Assembly: GCA_016292575.1 (NCBI GenBank) | Contig: JAEDIH010000003.1 | Location: 1-36,554, forward strand | Source of the DNA: Clostridiaceae bacterium | GTDB lineage: Bacteria; Bacillota; Clostridia; Oscillospirales; Acutalibacteraceae | DNA: 36,554 bases | Direction: 5' to 3' | Part shown: positions 24,012 to 33,178 of the stretch, piece after piece | Layout of the letters: every line of letters starts with the position of its first letter | Position numbering within the stretch: the first letter of the stretch is position 1 | The notes under the pieces: model-generated | Database searches by the model: none | What the model was told of the DNA's origin: nothing | Seen by the model: the letters and a program-made list of their open reading frames with translations, nothing else | Translations under genes and position numbers: made by a program

Positions 24012-27000
24012 TCAAAAATCAAACAGGCTGATCTGCCTGGTTTCTGGAATACCCTTGAGTGCTCCAACCTGGCGCAATGCTTCAACGACGGCGCTGGACG
24101 CACCTGCCCTTGCGGCAAAGTCATCAACCGAAACAAAGCGATCCACACCCTCCCTTGCTTTTGCAAGTCCGACTGCGGCGTTTTCTCCGACGCCGCTGAG
24201 TGCGCTGAACGGCATACGGATTTTTCCGTCTTCAATTTTGTATACGCTGGCGTCGGATTTATAGATATCAACGGGCAGAAATTCAATTCCCCTTGCCATC
24301 ATCTCGTTGACAGCCTGCAAACCGGGGAACATATTCTGCTCCTTGGGCGCGGCTTCTTTGCCTGCCGCCTTAATTTCCGCCATACGCTTTTTAACTGCCG
24401 CCCTACCCTCAATGACGGCGGCGGCGTCAATATCTCCGCCGCGGACGGTCATGAAGGCGGCGTAGTATTCAAGCGGTTTGTATATTTTGTACCAGCCGAG
24501 TCTCAAAGCCGCACTGACATAGGCGGCGGCGTGAGCTTTCGGGAACATATACTTGATTTTATAGCAGGACTTGATATACCATTCGGGAACATCATGCTCG
24601 CGCATATCCTTTTCCATGCCCTCCCAGACTTCTGCGGAAACCTTGCCCTTTGCAATGAGTCCTTTGCGGACGGTTTCCATAATCTTGAACGCACGGCTCG
24701 GTTCAAGCCCCTTGTGCATGAGATAGACCATGATGCTGTCTCGCGTTCCGATAACCTCGGAAATTGTGCAGGTTCCGTTCTTGATAAGATCCTGCGCATT
24801 GCCGAGCCAGACGTCCGTTCCGTGGGAAAGACCCGAAATTTGCAAAAGGTCGGAAAAGTTCTTCGGCTGTGCGTCAAGGAGCATCTGAATAACAAACGGA
24901 GTTCCCATTTCCGGAATCGTCAGCGTTCCTGTCGGGCAATCAATGTCCTCCGCTGTAACGCCGAGCGGCTCGGTACTTGTCAGCATTTCATAAATCTTCG
25001 GGTCGCAGATGTCCGTTTCCATAACGGGAATTCCCGTCAGATCCTCAAGGTGCTTATAAAGCGTTGGAACATCGTGACCGAGGTTATCAAGCTTCAGAAT
25101 TGTGTCATGAAGCGCATGGAAGTCAAAGTGGGTCGTGGTCTGCCCCTTTGTTGCGTCGTCGGACGGATACTGAACGGGGGTGAAGTCCTCCGCCTCAAAG
25201 GCGTTCGGAACAACAACCATTCCGCCCGGGTGCTGACCGGTCGTGCGCTTGACACCGGTGCAGCCGATTGTCAGCCTTGCCTCCTCCGCACGGGAAACCT
25301 TTTTTCCCCTTTCGTCAAGGTACTTTTTGACAAAGCCGAACGCGGTTTTATCCGCAACGGTTGCAATGGTGCCGGCCTTGAAAACATGGGACGAGCCGAA
25401 AAGCTCTTCGGTATATTTATGCGCCCTTGCCTGATATTCGCCGGAGAAGTTGAGGTCGATATCGGGGCTTTTGTCGCCCTTGAAACCAAGGAAGGTTTCA
25501 AACGGAATGTCGTGACCGTCGCGCTCCATCGGTGTTCCGCATTCCGGACAGTCCTTTTTCGGAAGGTCATAGCCTGAACCGACTTCGCCCTTGAGGAAGA
25601 ACTCCGAGTGCTTGCAGTTCGGACAGCGGTAGTGCGGTGCAAGCGGATTGACCTCGGAAATTCCGGAAGCGTTTGCAACATAGGAGGAACCTACTGAACC
25701 ACGGGAACCGACATGATAGCCGTGATCCTCGGAGTTTTTAACAAGCTTCTGCGCAATCATATACAAAACACCGAAACCGTGCTTGATTATTGAGTCAAGC
25801 TCCCTCGAAAGTCTGGAGGCAACATATTCGGGAACAGGATCGCCGTAAAGTCGCTTTGTTTTCTCCCAGCAGAGCCGTTTGAGTTCATCATCGGCACCCT
25901 CAAGGGAGGGCGGATAGTTTCCGCTCGGAATCGGGGTCAGCTCTTCAATCATGTCCGCAATTTTTCCGGGATTTTCAATAACAACTTCCCTTGCCGTTTC
26001 CTCACCGAGATAATCGAACTCAGAGAGCATATCTTTTGTGTTACGGAAGAACAGCGGTGCTTGCTTGTCCGCATCCGGAAAGCCCTGTCCTGCCATGAGG
26101 ATAGCTCTGAAAACGCTGTCCTCGGGGTCAATGAAGTGAACGTCGCAGGTTGCAACGGCCATTTTTCCAAGCTTGTCCGCAACGTGAACGACCTTGCGGT
26201 TCATGTTCTGAATGTCCTCAATGCTGTTGACAAGCGGAAAACGCTCGCTGTCAATCATATAGCGGTTGTTTCCGCAGGGCTGAATTTCAAGGTAGTCATA
26301 GAACGAGGCGATCTTCAGAATCGTCTCATCGCTCTGACCTGTGGCTATCGCACGGTAAAGCTCGCCCGCCTCGCACGCGCTGCCGATTATCAGTCCCTCG
26401 CGGTACTGCATCAGCTCACTTTTGGGAATAATCGGCCTTCGGTGGAAATATTTAACATTTGAGAGAGAGATAAGTTTATAGAGATTTTTAAGTCCCGTGC
26501 TGTTCCTTGCAAGGATTATCTGGTGGAAATATTTCGCCTTTTTTTCCTTTTTCCAGTCCTCAAAGCTCTGCTCATCATCGTTGATGAAATAGCCCTCCAT
26601 GCCGAGGATAACTTTGATTTTTCCGCCTGCGGCGGCAATAGCCTCCGGAAAAGCCTGAACAACGCCGTGGTCTGTAATGGCTATAGCCTTGTGTCCCCAG
26701 GCAATTGCACGCTTGACAAGGAGCTTTGCGTCCGTCATGCCGTCCATCATGGACATTTTTGTGTGCAAATGCAGCTCAACGCGCTTTTCCTCTGCATCGT
26801 CAATCGGCGGAATTTTCTGAATTGTTGAAATTGCTTTCGGGCTTATCACTGTTTCGCCCGAATATTTATCAAATGTCAAATCGCCCCTGATAAGAAGCGT
26901 TGCGCCGTCGGAAACCTTTTCAAGAATATGGGCGCAGTATTCCTTTTTTTCAAATATCTTGCAGGAATACGCATATGTTCGGTCGGTGATGTTAAACGTG

Positions 27001-27773
27001 ACGATATTACTCCTGCCGTCCCTTGTTTCCCTGACCTCAAGACCGAAGACATCGCCCCAGACAACGCAGGAGCCGTCTTCAATGCTTATTTCCGAAAGCG
27101 GACGCGGCTTTTTGGTGATTTTGCTTCCGAGTACGGGATGAGCGGTTTCAAAGTAAAGCGGTATACCCTCAATAATCTTATGCTCTTTCGGCTTGGACGC
27201 CGCCGCGCGCACCTCCTCGGGATCAATTCCCTTTGCACGCAGGTTGTTGTCCTCGGCGGTTCTTATCATCTCGGTATAAGCTTCATCCTCAACGGAAATT
27301 TCATCACCGAGAAACTCAACGGCAACCTTTCTTGAAAAACGGTCAAGAATGAGCCTTTCCATAAAGTCCTTGCAGCCGCAGGATTCAAGAATGTTCTTTC
27401 CTCCGTGGGTGAGGTGAACCGAGAGAGTTGTTCCGTCAAAACCGGCACCGGCACCCACAAAAAAGCCGTTGCTCGCCGCAACGGACGAGTTAACTTTTTT
27501 AACAAGCGAGGAGAAGTATTCCTCAGAGAAAAGCGCAGACGGCATCTTCGGAAAAATTTCAATCTCCGAAAGGTTGAGCCGGCTTTTGAGAAGCTCTTCA
27601 ACATACTCAAGTTCCCTTTGCATAACAAGAGCGGGAAAGGAAAGCTCAAGTTCCATTTTCCTGCTCTCAAAATGTATTCTGATGTTATCAATTCTGCAGC
27701 CGGAAAAGGCGGCAGAGGCCTGTTCGTTTTCCGGTATTTCACCGAAAACCGAAAAAAAATCATTGTTTTCCAT
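24012..27773 (-). CDS. polC: DNA polymerase III alpha subunit PolC, lacking the exonuclease domain (1253 aa)
   Basis: Domains in order: N-terminal domain; OB domain (about 200-325); PHP domain starting ELHLHTKMSMMDGMTD (332-348); palm with GSRGSVGSSYVA (689-700) and PDIDLNFSGEY (catalytic Asp771 and Asp773); and a PolC-type zinc site (Cys717, Cys720, Cys742, Cys745). The usual C-terminus RQISLFDF is present. The protein is about 180 residues shorter than a typical PolC of about 1430. In standard PolC the DEDDh 3'-5' exonuclease interrupts PHP; here GMEGYFINDDEQSFEDWKKE at about 391-410 runs straight on to FHQIILARNSTGLKNLYKLI. No DxE or H-x4-D exonuclease motif is seen. It is the main leading-strand replicase; proofreading must come from elsewhere or be absent. 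The start has only a weak ribosome binding site. Confidence 0.96.
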   Translation of the reverse strand: MENNDFFSVFGEIPENEQASAAFSGCRIDNIRIHFESRKMELELSFPALVMQRELEYVEELLKSRLNLSEIEIFPKMPSALFSEEYFSSLVKKVNSSVAASNGFFVGAGAGFDGTTLSVHLTHGGKNILESCGCKDFMERLILDRFSRKVAVEFLGDEISVEDEAYTEMIRTAEDNNLRAKGIDPEEVRAAASKPKEHKIIEGIPLYFETAHPVLGSKITKKPRPLSEISIEDGSCVVWGDVFGLEVRETRDGRSNIVTFNITDRTYAYSCKIFEKKEYCAHILEKVSDGATLLIRGDLTFDKYSGETVISPKAISTIQKIPPIDDAEEKRVELHLHTKMSMMDGMTDAKLLVKRAIAWGHKAIAITDHGVVQAFPEAIAAAGGKIKVILGMEGYFINDDEQSFEDWKKEKKAKYFHQIILARNSTGLKNLYKLISLSNVKYFHRRPIIPKSELMQYREGLIIGSACEAGELYRAIATGQSDETILKIASFYDYLEIQPCGNNRYMIDSERFPLVNSIEDIQNMNRKVVHVADKLGKMAVATCDVHFIDPEDSVFRAILMAGQGFPDADKQAPLFFRNTKDMLSEFDYLGEETAREVVIENPGKIADMIEELTPIPSGNYPPSLEGADDELKRLCWEKTKRLYGDPVPEYVASRLSRELDSIIKHGFGVLYMIAQKLVKNSEDHGYHVGSRGSVGSSYVANASGISEVNPLAPHYRCPNCKHSEFFLKGEVGSGYDLPKKDCPECGTPMERDGHDIPFETFLGFKGDKSPDIDLNFSGEYQARAHKYTEELFGSSHVFKAGTIATVADKTAFGFVKKYLDERGKKVSRAEEARLTIGCTGVKRTTGQHPGGMVVVPNAFEAEDFTPVQYPSDDATKGQTTTHFDFHALHDTILKLDNLGHDVPTLYKHLEDLTGIPVMETDICDPKIYEMLTSTEPLGVTAEDIDCPTGTLTIPEMGTPFVIQMLLDAQPKNFSDLLQISGLSHGTDVWLGNAQDLIKNGTCTISEVIGTRDSIMVYLMHKGLEPSRAFKIMETVRKGLIAKGKVSAEVWEGMEKDMREHDVPEWYIKSCYKIKYMFPKAHAAAYVSAALRLGWYKIYKPLEYYAAFMTVRGGDIDAAAVIEGRAAVKKRMAEIKAAGKEAAPKEQNMFPGLQAVNEMMARGIEFLPVDIYKSDASVYKIEDGKIRMPFSALSGVGENAAVGLAKAREGVDRFVSVDDFAARAGASSAVVEALRQVGALKGIPETRQISLFDF

Positions 27774-27796
27774 TTTGTTATATGTTTTTCCTTATG

Positions 27797-28849
27797 TTAT
27801 AAATTGTCTATTTCTTTCATAAGTTCTGAGACAAGCTCTTCTTCCCTGACTTTCCTGAGGATTTCGCCATGGCTGAAAACAAGACCGCAGCCGTCACCGC
27901 CGGCTATTCCGACATCGGCTTCCCTCGCCTCGCCCGGTCCGTTGACAACGCAGCCCATGACCGCAACCTTTATCGGCTTTTTGACGCTTCTGAGCCTTTC
28001 TTCAACCTCTTCGGCAAGGGAGATGAGGTCAATCTTTGTGCGTCCGCAGGTGGGACAGGAAACAAGGGTGGGTGTGTCATTTCTGATGCCTGCCGCCTTG
28101 AGAATATCAAGACCTGCATAAACCTCCCGGATGGGGTCAGCAGTGAGGGAAACACGGATTGTATCTCCTATTCCGTCCGTCAGAAGCGAGCCGATTCCGA
28201 CAGCGGACTTGAGCATTCCCATTCTTCTTGTTCCGGCCTCCGTTACTCCGAGGTGAAGCGGATAGGCGCACATTGCGGCAACTTTTTTGTATGCGGCAAT
28301 CATCGTCTGAACGTTTGAGGACTTGATAGAAATCACGATATCGTCAAAGTCAAATTTTTCAAGGAGCCTTACATGATACATTGCGCTTTCCGCCATCGCC
28401 TGCGCAGTCGGCGCGCCGTATTTTGCAAGGATATGCTTTTCAACCGAGCCGGAGTTTACACCGATACGAATAGGCACGCCGTTAGCGCGGCATTTTTCGG
28501 CAACGGCTTTCACATTCCCGTCGTCACCGATATTTCCGGGATTGATGCGGACTTTGTCCACACCGGCCTCAACACATTCAAGCGCAATTTTATAATTAAA
28601 GTGAATGTCCGCAACAATCGGAACAAAAACATTCTCCTTGAGTGCCGCAACGGTTTTCACCGCCTCAAGATCCGGCACTGCAACACGGATAATCTCGCAC
28701 CCGGCTTTTTCAAGAGCCTTTGCCTGCTTAACGTTTTTTTCAATGTCATGCGCTTCGGCATTGAGCATTGACTGAACAGAAACGGGGCTTTTCCCACCGA
28801 TAAAAATGTTTCCGACCTTAATCTTTTTGCTTTCTCGTCTTTCAATCAT
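27797..28849 (-). CDS. ispG: 4-hydroxy-3-methylbut-2-enyl diphosphate synthase IspG (GcpE)
   Basis: IspG reduces MEcPP to HMBPP in the MEP isoprenoid pathway using a 4Fe-4S cluster. The N-terminal TIM-barrel segment (GGKSPVSVQSMLNAEAHD) and the cluster ligands in SCPTCGRTKIDL and GCVVNGPGEA are clear. Start choice: the ATG at 28849 with AGGTG upstream gives 350 residues, the usual length; an upstream ATG six codons earlier has no ribosome binding site. It follows rseP by 31 bases and precedes polC by 23. Together with dxr it makes the window contribute two steps of one pathway. Confidence 0.95.
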   Translation of the reverse strand: MIERRESKKIKVGNIFIGGKSPVSVQSMLNAEAHDIEKNVKQAKALEKAGCEIIRVAVPDLEAVKTVAALKENVFVPIVADIHFNYKIALECVEAGVDKVRINPGNIGDDGNVKAVAEKCRANGVPIRIGVNSGSVEKHILAKYGAPTAQAMAESAMYHVRLLEKFDFDDIVISIKSSNVQTMIAAYKKVAAMCAYPLHLGVTEAGTRRMGMLKSAVGIGSLLTDGIGDTIRVSLTADPIREVYAGLDILKAAGIRNDTPTLVSCPTCGRTKIDLISLAEEVEERLRSVKKPIKVAVMGCVVNGPGEAREADVGIAGGDGCGLVFSHGEILRKVREEELVSELMKEIDNL

Positions 28850-28880
28850 AAAGCACCTGTCCAACATCTGATTTCTGAAT

Positions 28881-30209
28881 TTACATGAAGCCTATTCCCG
28901 ATATCCATTTCCAGATATCACTTGCGGAGATTACCGCCATGAAAACAAGGAGAAGAACAAGACCTGCGGCATGAATCCAGTTTTCATATTTCGGAGGTAT
29001 CTTCTTCCTTGTGATAAGCTCAACAAACATGAAGAACAATCTGCCGCCGTCAAGCGCCGGTATCGGAAGAAGATTGAAAATTCCGATATTCACCGTAATG
29101 AGTGCCATAATCATGAGCATTGCGCTCCAGTCTGCACTCTGAACGCTCTGCTCGGTAACATCGGCAATAACGGAGACCGTGCCTATCGGCCCTGCAAGGT
29201 CGTTGAAGCCGTATCTTCCGCGAATGATGTCAAAAAGGCTGAGATATACCATTCTTGACATTGTGGCGGTATACCTGAACGCGCCGCCGATGACGTTAAA
29301 GAAGTTCCTTTCCTCGCCGAGGATTGAAAAATCAAAAACAGTTACGGTCTGCATTTTGACCTTTTCAAAGGTCTTTTCCTCATCGCCGCGCAGAACGGTA
29401 AAGTCAATCGTGTAATCCTTATCTTTGCCGATCTCCTCCATGAGTGCCCGGTTTGTTGCAATCTTAACGCCGTTGACGGCAATGATTTTGTCTCCGTCCT
29501 TGAGTCCGGCTTTTTTGAGCTTGGAGCTTACCGAGGAAATGACGCAGCTTTCGTCATAGGAGAAGTTTCCGCCGGTACGGACGGCAAAGTTGACCTCCGG
29601 AAGCTCAAGCTTTTTTCCGTCGCGCTCAACAACAAAGGAGTATTTCCCCGTGTTGTTGCGCTGCATGAGGAAGCTTATATCGTAATCGGAATAGACGCGC
29701 TTTGAGTCGATTTTAATAATTTTGTCTCCGACCATCAGTCCGTTTTCCCCGTTGCTGACCGCGCCCTCATAGAACTGCGAAATGGTGTTGGTGCCGACAA
29801 GGGGGTCCTTTTGGTTTGAGCCGATGCCGGCAACAATGAGTACGCAAATCAGCACGCCGAGAATGATATTGAACGTTGCGCCTGCGGCAACGATTATCAT
29901 CTTTTGCCAAAGCTTTTTGTTGCAGAACGCGCCCTCGTCCTCGCTTTCCTCGTCCTCGCCCTCCATGCTGACAAAGCCGCCTATCGGAAAAAGGCGCAGG
30001 GCATATTTTGTAACCTTGCCCTGCTTTTTGAGGATAGTCGGACCCATTCCGAGCGCAAACTCGTTGACCTTAACCTTGAAAAGCTTTGCAAAAATGAAGT
30101 GTCCGAACTCGTGGATAAAAATTATCAATCCAAAAAAGAGCACGGCAACGAGAATTGGCCACGCCTTGCTCCAGACCGCCGAAAAAGTTACGAGAAAATT
30201 CAATTTCAT
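28881..30209 (-). CDS. rseP: RseP/RasP site-2 intramembrane metalloprotease, 442 aa
   Basis: The zinc motif HEFGH (His33, Glu34, His37) lies in the first membrane helix, and the third ligand region NLLPIPALDGGRLFF in a late helix. Between them is a PDZ domain (SSKLKKAGLKDGDKIIAVNG). These proteases cut membrane-bound anti-sigma factors and signal-peptide remnants. The acidic insert MEGEDEESEDEGAF after the first catalytic region is normal for the family. It starts four bases after dxr (TGATAAAATG), the conserved order dxr-rseP-ispG. Confidence 0.96.
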   Translation of the reverse strand: MKLNFLVTFSAVWSKAWPILVAVLFFGLIIFIHEFGHFIFAKLFKVKVNEFALGMGPTILKKQGKVTKYALRLFPIGGFVSMEGEDEESEDEGAFCNKKLWQKMIIVAAGATFNIILGVLICVLIVAGIGSNQKDPLVGTNTISQFYEGAVSNGENGLMVGDKIIKIDSKRVYSDYDISFLMQRNNTGKYSFVVERDGKKLELPEVNFAVRTGGNFSYDESCVISSVSSKLKKAGLKDGDKIIAVNGVKIATNRALMEEIGKDKDYTIDFTVLRGDEEKTFEKVKMQTVTVFDFSILGEERNFFNVIGGAFRYTATMSRMVYLSLFDIIRGRYGFNDLAGPIGTVSVIADVTEQSVQSADWSAMLMIMALITVNIGIFNLLPIPALDGGRLFFMFVELITRKKIPPKYENWIHAAGLVLLLVFMAVISASDIWKWISGIGFM

Positions 30210-30213
30210 TTTA

Positions 30214-31362
30214 TCACCTTACATGGCTTTCAACAAATTCTCTTGCGGCCCTGTCAGCCTCAAGAACATCGGAAAGCGTATAATTATCCTTTGAAACGCC
30301 GTTTGAAATTGCCGCCTCAACAAGGTCAGCAATTTGGAGGAAACCGACCTTTCCTTTTCTGAAAAGCTCGTTGGCCTTTTCATTTGCGCCGTTTGCAATC
30401 GCAGGGAAAAGTCCGCCCTTTTCAATCGCCGAACGGCAAAGATTGATACAGCGGAAGGTTTCGTAATCCGGCTTTGAAAAGGTGAGACTTTTGTAATCGC
30501 TGAGCGAAAGGCGCTTAACCGGAGAGGGTATTCTTTCCGGATATGTCAGCGCGTACTGTATCGGTATTCTCATATCCGGCACGCCAAGCTGTGCAATTAC
30601 GGAGTTATCAACATATTCAATGAGCGAATGAACAACGCTTTCGCGGTGAACAACAATCTGTATCTCCGACGGCGAAACATCAAAAAGCCAGACCGCCTCG
30701 ATAAGCTCAAGACCCTTGTTCATCATTGTTGCGCTGTCAACGGTAATTTTTGCGCCCATGCTCCAATTGGGATGCCTGAGTGCCTCGGCAACGGTTACGT
30801 TTTCAAGCTCCGCCCTTGTTTTTCCGAAGAAGGGACCGCCTGATGCCGTTAGTATTATTGATTTAAGCTCTTGCTTTTTATTCATGCCCTGAAGGCACTG
30901 AAAAATTGCGCTGTGTTCACTGTCAACGGGAAGAATCCTGATATTGTTTTCCTTTGCGGTACGGGTAACAAGGCTGCCGCCGGCAACAAGCGTCTCCTTG
31001 TTTGCAAGGGCAAGCCCCTTTTTTGCGCCCAGTGCCGTAAGGGTCGGCTCAAGACCTGCCATACCCACAATGCCATTGAGGACGGTGTCCGCCGTTTCCT
31101 CCGCCGCGCACTCGCAAACGCCCTTTTGACCGCCGAGAACCTTGATGTCAGTATCACCGAGACGGATTTTCAGCTCCTTTGCGGCAACCTCATCGGCAAG
31201 GGCAACCATTTTCGGCTTGAATTTCCTTGCCTGTGCTTCAATGAGTTTTGCGTTGCTGTTCGCCGTCAGGGCAGTGACGGCGATGCCTGCATTTTCGCAG
31301 ACATCAAGCGCCTGCGTGCCTATTGAGCCTGTTGAGCCTAAAATTGAAAGCTTTTCAGTCAT
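30214..31362 (-). CDS. dxr: 1-deoxy-D-xylulose 5-phosphate reductoisomerase Dxr
   Basis: Dxr makes MEP from DXP with NADPH, the first committed step of the MEP pathway. The N-terminal Rossmann motif GSTGSIGTQALDVCE, the catalytic segment LPVDSEHSAIFQCLQG with metal-binding Asp and Glu, and SATMMNKGLELIEAVWLF are all present. At 382 residues it has normal length. It lies 17 bases after cdsA and four bases before rseP in the housekeeping operon. Confidence 0.97.
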   Translation of the reverse strand: MTEKLSILGSTGSIGTQALDVCENAGIAVTALTANSNAKLIEAQARKFKPKMVALADEVAAKELKIRLGDTDIKVLGGQKGVCECAAEETADTVLNGIVGMAGLEPTLTALGAKKGLALANKETLVAGGSLVTRTAKENNIRILPVDSEHSAIFQCLQGMNKKQELKSIILTASGGPFFGKTRAELENVTVAEALRHPNWSMGAKITVDSATMMNKGLELIEAVWLFDVSPSEIQIVVHRESVVHSLIEYVDNSVIAQLGVPDMRIPIQYALTYPERIPSPVKRLSLSDYKSLTFSKPDYETFRCINLCRSAIEKGGLFPAIANGANEKANELFRKGKVGFLQIADLVEAAISNGVSKDNYTLSDVLEADRAAREFVESHVR

Positions 31363-31379
31363 TTTCTTTCACCTTAAAA

Positions 31380-32270
31380 TTATGCGTATATCAGCGCATA
31401 GATTCCGTAAAGCACGGGAAGAACAAACATAGTGCTGTCAAAACGATCCATTATTCCTCCGTGACCGGGAAGAAGATTGCTGTAATCCTTGATTCCGACA
31501 TTGCGCTTGAGCACGGACGCGGCGAGGTCACCGAACATACTGACAACAGAAAGAACGCAGGAAACCGGAACAATATAGATATACTTCATTGCGCTTTCAC
31601 CGAAGAAAGCGTGATACCCGAGCCTGCCCGTTCCGAGCGAATAACAGAACAGCAAAAGAACATTTGCTGCGGCGGTAATAAGCGTTCCGAAAACTGCGCC
31701 TTCAAAAGACTTTTTCGGGCTGATATTCGGCGTCATTTTGTGCTTTCCGATCTTGCGTCCGACAAGGAAAGCAAACGAATCCGTCAGCCACGAGCAGGAA
31801 AAAGCAAGCATAACAAGGAATGCGCCCTCATGGTGGGAAAGCTTTTCGGGAGAGAGCTTTGCAATATCGTTGAGACGAATGAAACAAGTGAACGAATACG
31901 GAATTGCAACGGAGGCAAACAGCGTTACAACAGAGTCAACATACTTGATTTCCTTGTTCAGAATTACCGCAAGGAAAAGCAGAGTAAGCGCATAGAAGCT
32001 GACAAAAACGCCGACTGCTTTGAGCGGTATGTCATAGCTGACATAAAAAGCGGAAAAGGCGCTTGCGGCGCAGGCAACGGCATAAAGCAGCGGACTTTTC
32101 ACCGAGCAGGCGTGCATCAGCTCATACGTTGCCATCGGAGCCACGGCGGCAACAAGCAGTGTGTAGCCGAGCCTGAAATCCGTGCAGATTGAAACCAAAA
32201 AAGCAATAAGCGCCGCAACGATAATGAGCGTTGACCTTGTGCGCTCGCCTTTGAACTTGATTTTTTTCAT
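31380..32270 (-). CDS. cdsA: Phosphatidate cytidylyltransferase CdsA
   Basis: A polytopic membrane enzyme making CDP-diacylglycerol from phosphatidate and CTP. The C-terminal signature is clear: TDSFAFLVGRKIGKHKMTPN, ISPKKSFEG, and GDLAASVLKRNVGIKDYSNL ending in LPGHGGIMDRFDS. Start choice is uncertain: ATG at 32270 gives 296 residues starting MKKIKFKGERTRS, while a TTG at 32285 would add five. Neither has a strong ribosome binding site, and a perfect hairpin (32285-32304) sits between an AAAGGA and the start. It lies between uppS and dxr. Confidence 0.94.
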   Translation of the reverse strand: MKKIKFKGERTRSTLIIVAALIAFLVSICTDFRLGYTLLVAAVAPMATYELMHACSVKSPLLYAVACAASAFSAFYVSYDIPLKAVGVFVSFYALTLLFLAVILNKEIKYVDSVVTLFASVAIPYSFTCFIRLNDIAKLSPEKLSHHEGAFLVMLAFSCSWLTDSFAFLVGRKIGKHKMTPNISPKKSFEGAVFGTLITAAANVLLLFCYSLGTGRLGYHAFFGESAMKYIYIVPVSCVLSVVSMFGDLAASVLKRNVGIKDYSNLLPGHGGIMDRFDSTMFVLPVLYGIYALIYA

Positions 32271-32284
32271 ACATCTATACCACA

Positions 32285-32304
32285 ACAGAAAAGTGCTTTT
32301 CTGT
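32285..32304 (-). promoter_or_regulatory. Perfect hairpin at the cdsA start region
   Basis: ACAGAAAAG and CTTTTCTGT form a 9-bp perfect stem with a 2-base loop just upstream of cdsA. Only AAAGGA on the far side resembles a ribosome binding site. No T run follows on the minus strand, so it is not a terminator. It may bring that site closer to the start codon or regulate translation. Confidence 0.5.
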
Positions 32305-32319
32305 CCTTTCTTTCACATT

Positions 32320-33042
32320 TTATACTCCGCCGAAGCGGCGGTTGCGTTTTGAATATTCCTCAATCGCTTTGTCGAGGTCAGCGGGTGTAAAGTCCGGCCA
32401 AAGGATGTCGCTTGAATAAAACTCGGCGTAGGCGGACTGCCAGATGAGGAAATTTGAAAGTCTGTTCTCTCCGCTCGGTCTGATAATAAGGTCCGGGTCG
32501 GGCTGACCGGCGGTGTAAAGATTATCCGATATTGCTTCCTCCGTAATATTCTCAGGAGAAAGCTCGTTTTTCATGATTTTTTCCGCAAGGCGTTTAACAG
32601 AATGAACAATCTCGTCCCTGCCGCCGTAATTCACGGCAATGTTAATATGTATTTTTCCTTTATCGCTTGAGCGTGACTCAACAACATCCATCAGTTCTGC
32701 AATATCCTCGGGCATACCCTCCCGTGAGCCGATAAAGTGAATGTTATAGCCGGCCTCCTCGTTTTCGCGCTCGCGTTCCTCCATCTCTTCAAGATACTTT
32801 CTGAAAAGATTCATAATTGTTCCGATCTCAAAAGCAGAGCGCTTCCAGTTTTCGGTTGAAAAGGCATAAAAGGTCATATACTTTATGCCGATATCGGAGC
32901 CGTACTGGCAAATTCTCCTGAAAACCTCCGCGCCGACCTTATGACCCTCGGTTCGCTCAAGTCCCCTTTTTTTTGCCCAGCGTCCGTTTCCGTCCATGAT
33001 TATTGCAATGTGTTCGGGCAGAACGATATGTTCTTTTTCCAT
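32320..33042 (-). CDS. uppS: Undecaprenyl diphosphate synthase UppS
   Basis: A cis-prenyltransferase that makes the C55 lipid carrier for peptidoglycan and teichoic acid. The N-terminal IAIIMDGNGRWAKKRG has the catalytic Asp17; later landmarks are TFYAFSTENWKR and the C-terminal RPSGENRLSNFLIWQSAYAE. The 240-residue length is usual. AAGGAG precedes the start. It follows frr after a 136-base gap with two hairpins and precedes cdsA. Confidence 0.97.
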   Translation of the reverse strand: MEKEHIVLPEHIAIIMDGNGRWAKKRGLERTEGHKVGAEVFRRICQYGSDIGIKYMTFYAFSTENWKRSAFEIGTIMNLFRKYLEEMEERERENEEAGYNIHFIGSREGMPEDIAELMDVVESRSSDKGKIHINIAVNYGGRDEIVHSVKRLAEKIMKNELSPENITEEAISDNLYTAGQPDPDLIIRPSGENRLSNFLIWQSAYAEFYSSDILWPDFTPADLDKAIEEYSKRNRRFGGV

Positions 33043-33113
33043 TTTACGGCTCCTTCTTAAAAATTACTTTCACACAGCGGAAAATACCGTTGTCCGCTGC
33101 TTAAAACCTGCTT

Positions 33114-33155
33114 AAAGAGGCTGCCGCAAACGCCGCAGCCTCTTTTTGCTTTTTT
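33114..33155 (+). terminator. Strong hairpin between frr and uppS with T-tract on the plus strand
   Basis: AAAGAGGCTGC (33114-33124) pairs perfectly with GCAGCCTCTTT (33135-33145). The T run (TTTTTGCTTTTTT) is on the plus strand; on the minus strand, the direction of the genes, the tail is only TTTAAGCAGG. It could be a weak or partial terminator after frr, or block antisense transcription. A second small hairpin, CAGCGGA/TCCGCTG, is at 33075-33099. Confidence 0.6.
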
Positions 33156-33178
33156 GACCGCCGTCCGGACAAACGCAA

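Noticed and set aside
23994..25577. 527-codon open frame on the plus strand opposite polC
   Set aside because: It is antisense to highly conserved polC sequence and shows no recognisable domain; the frame is open by codon bias.
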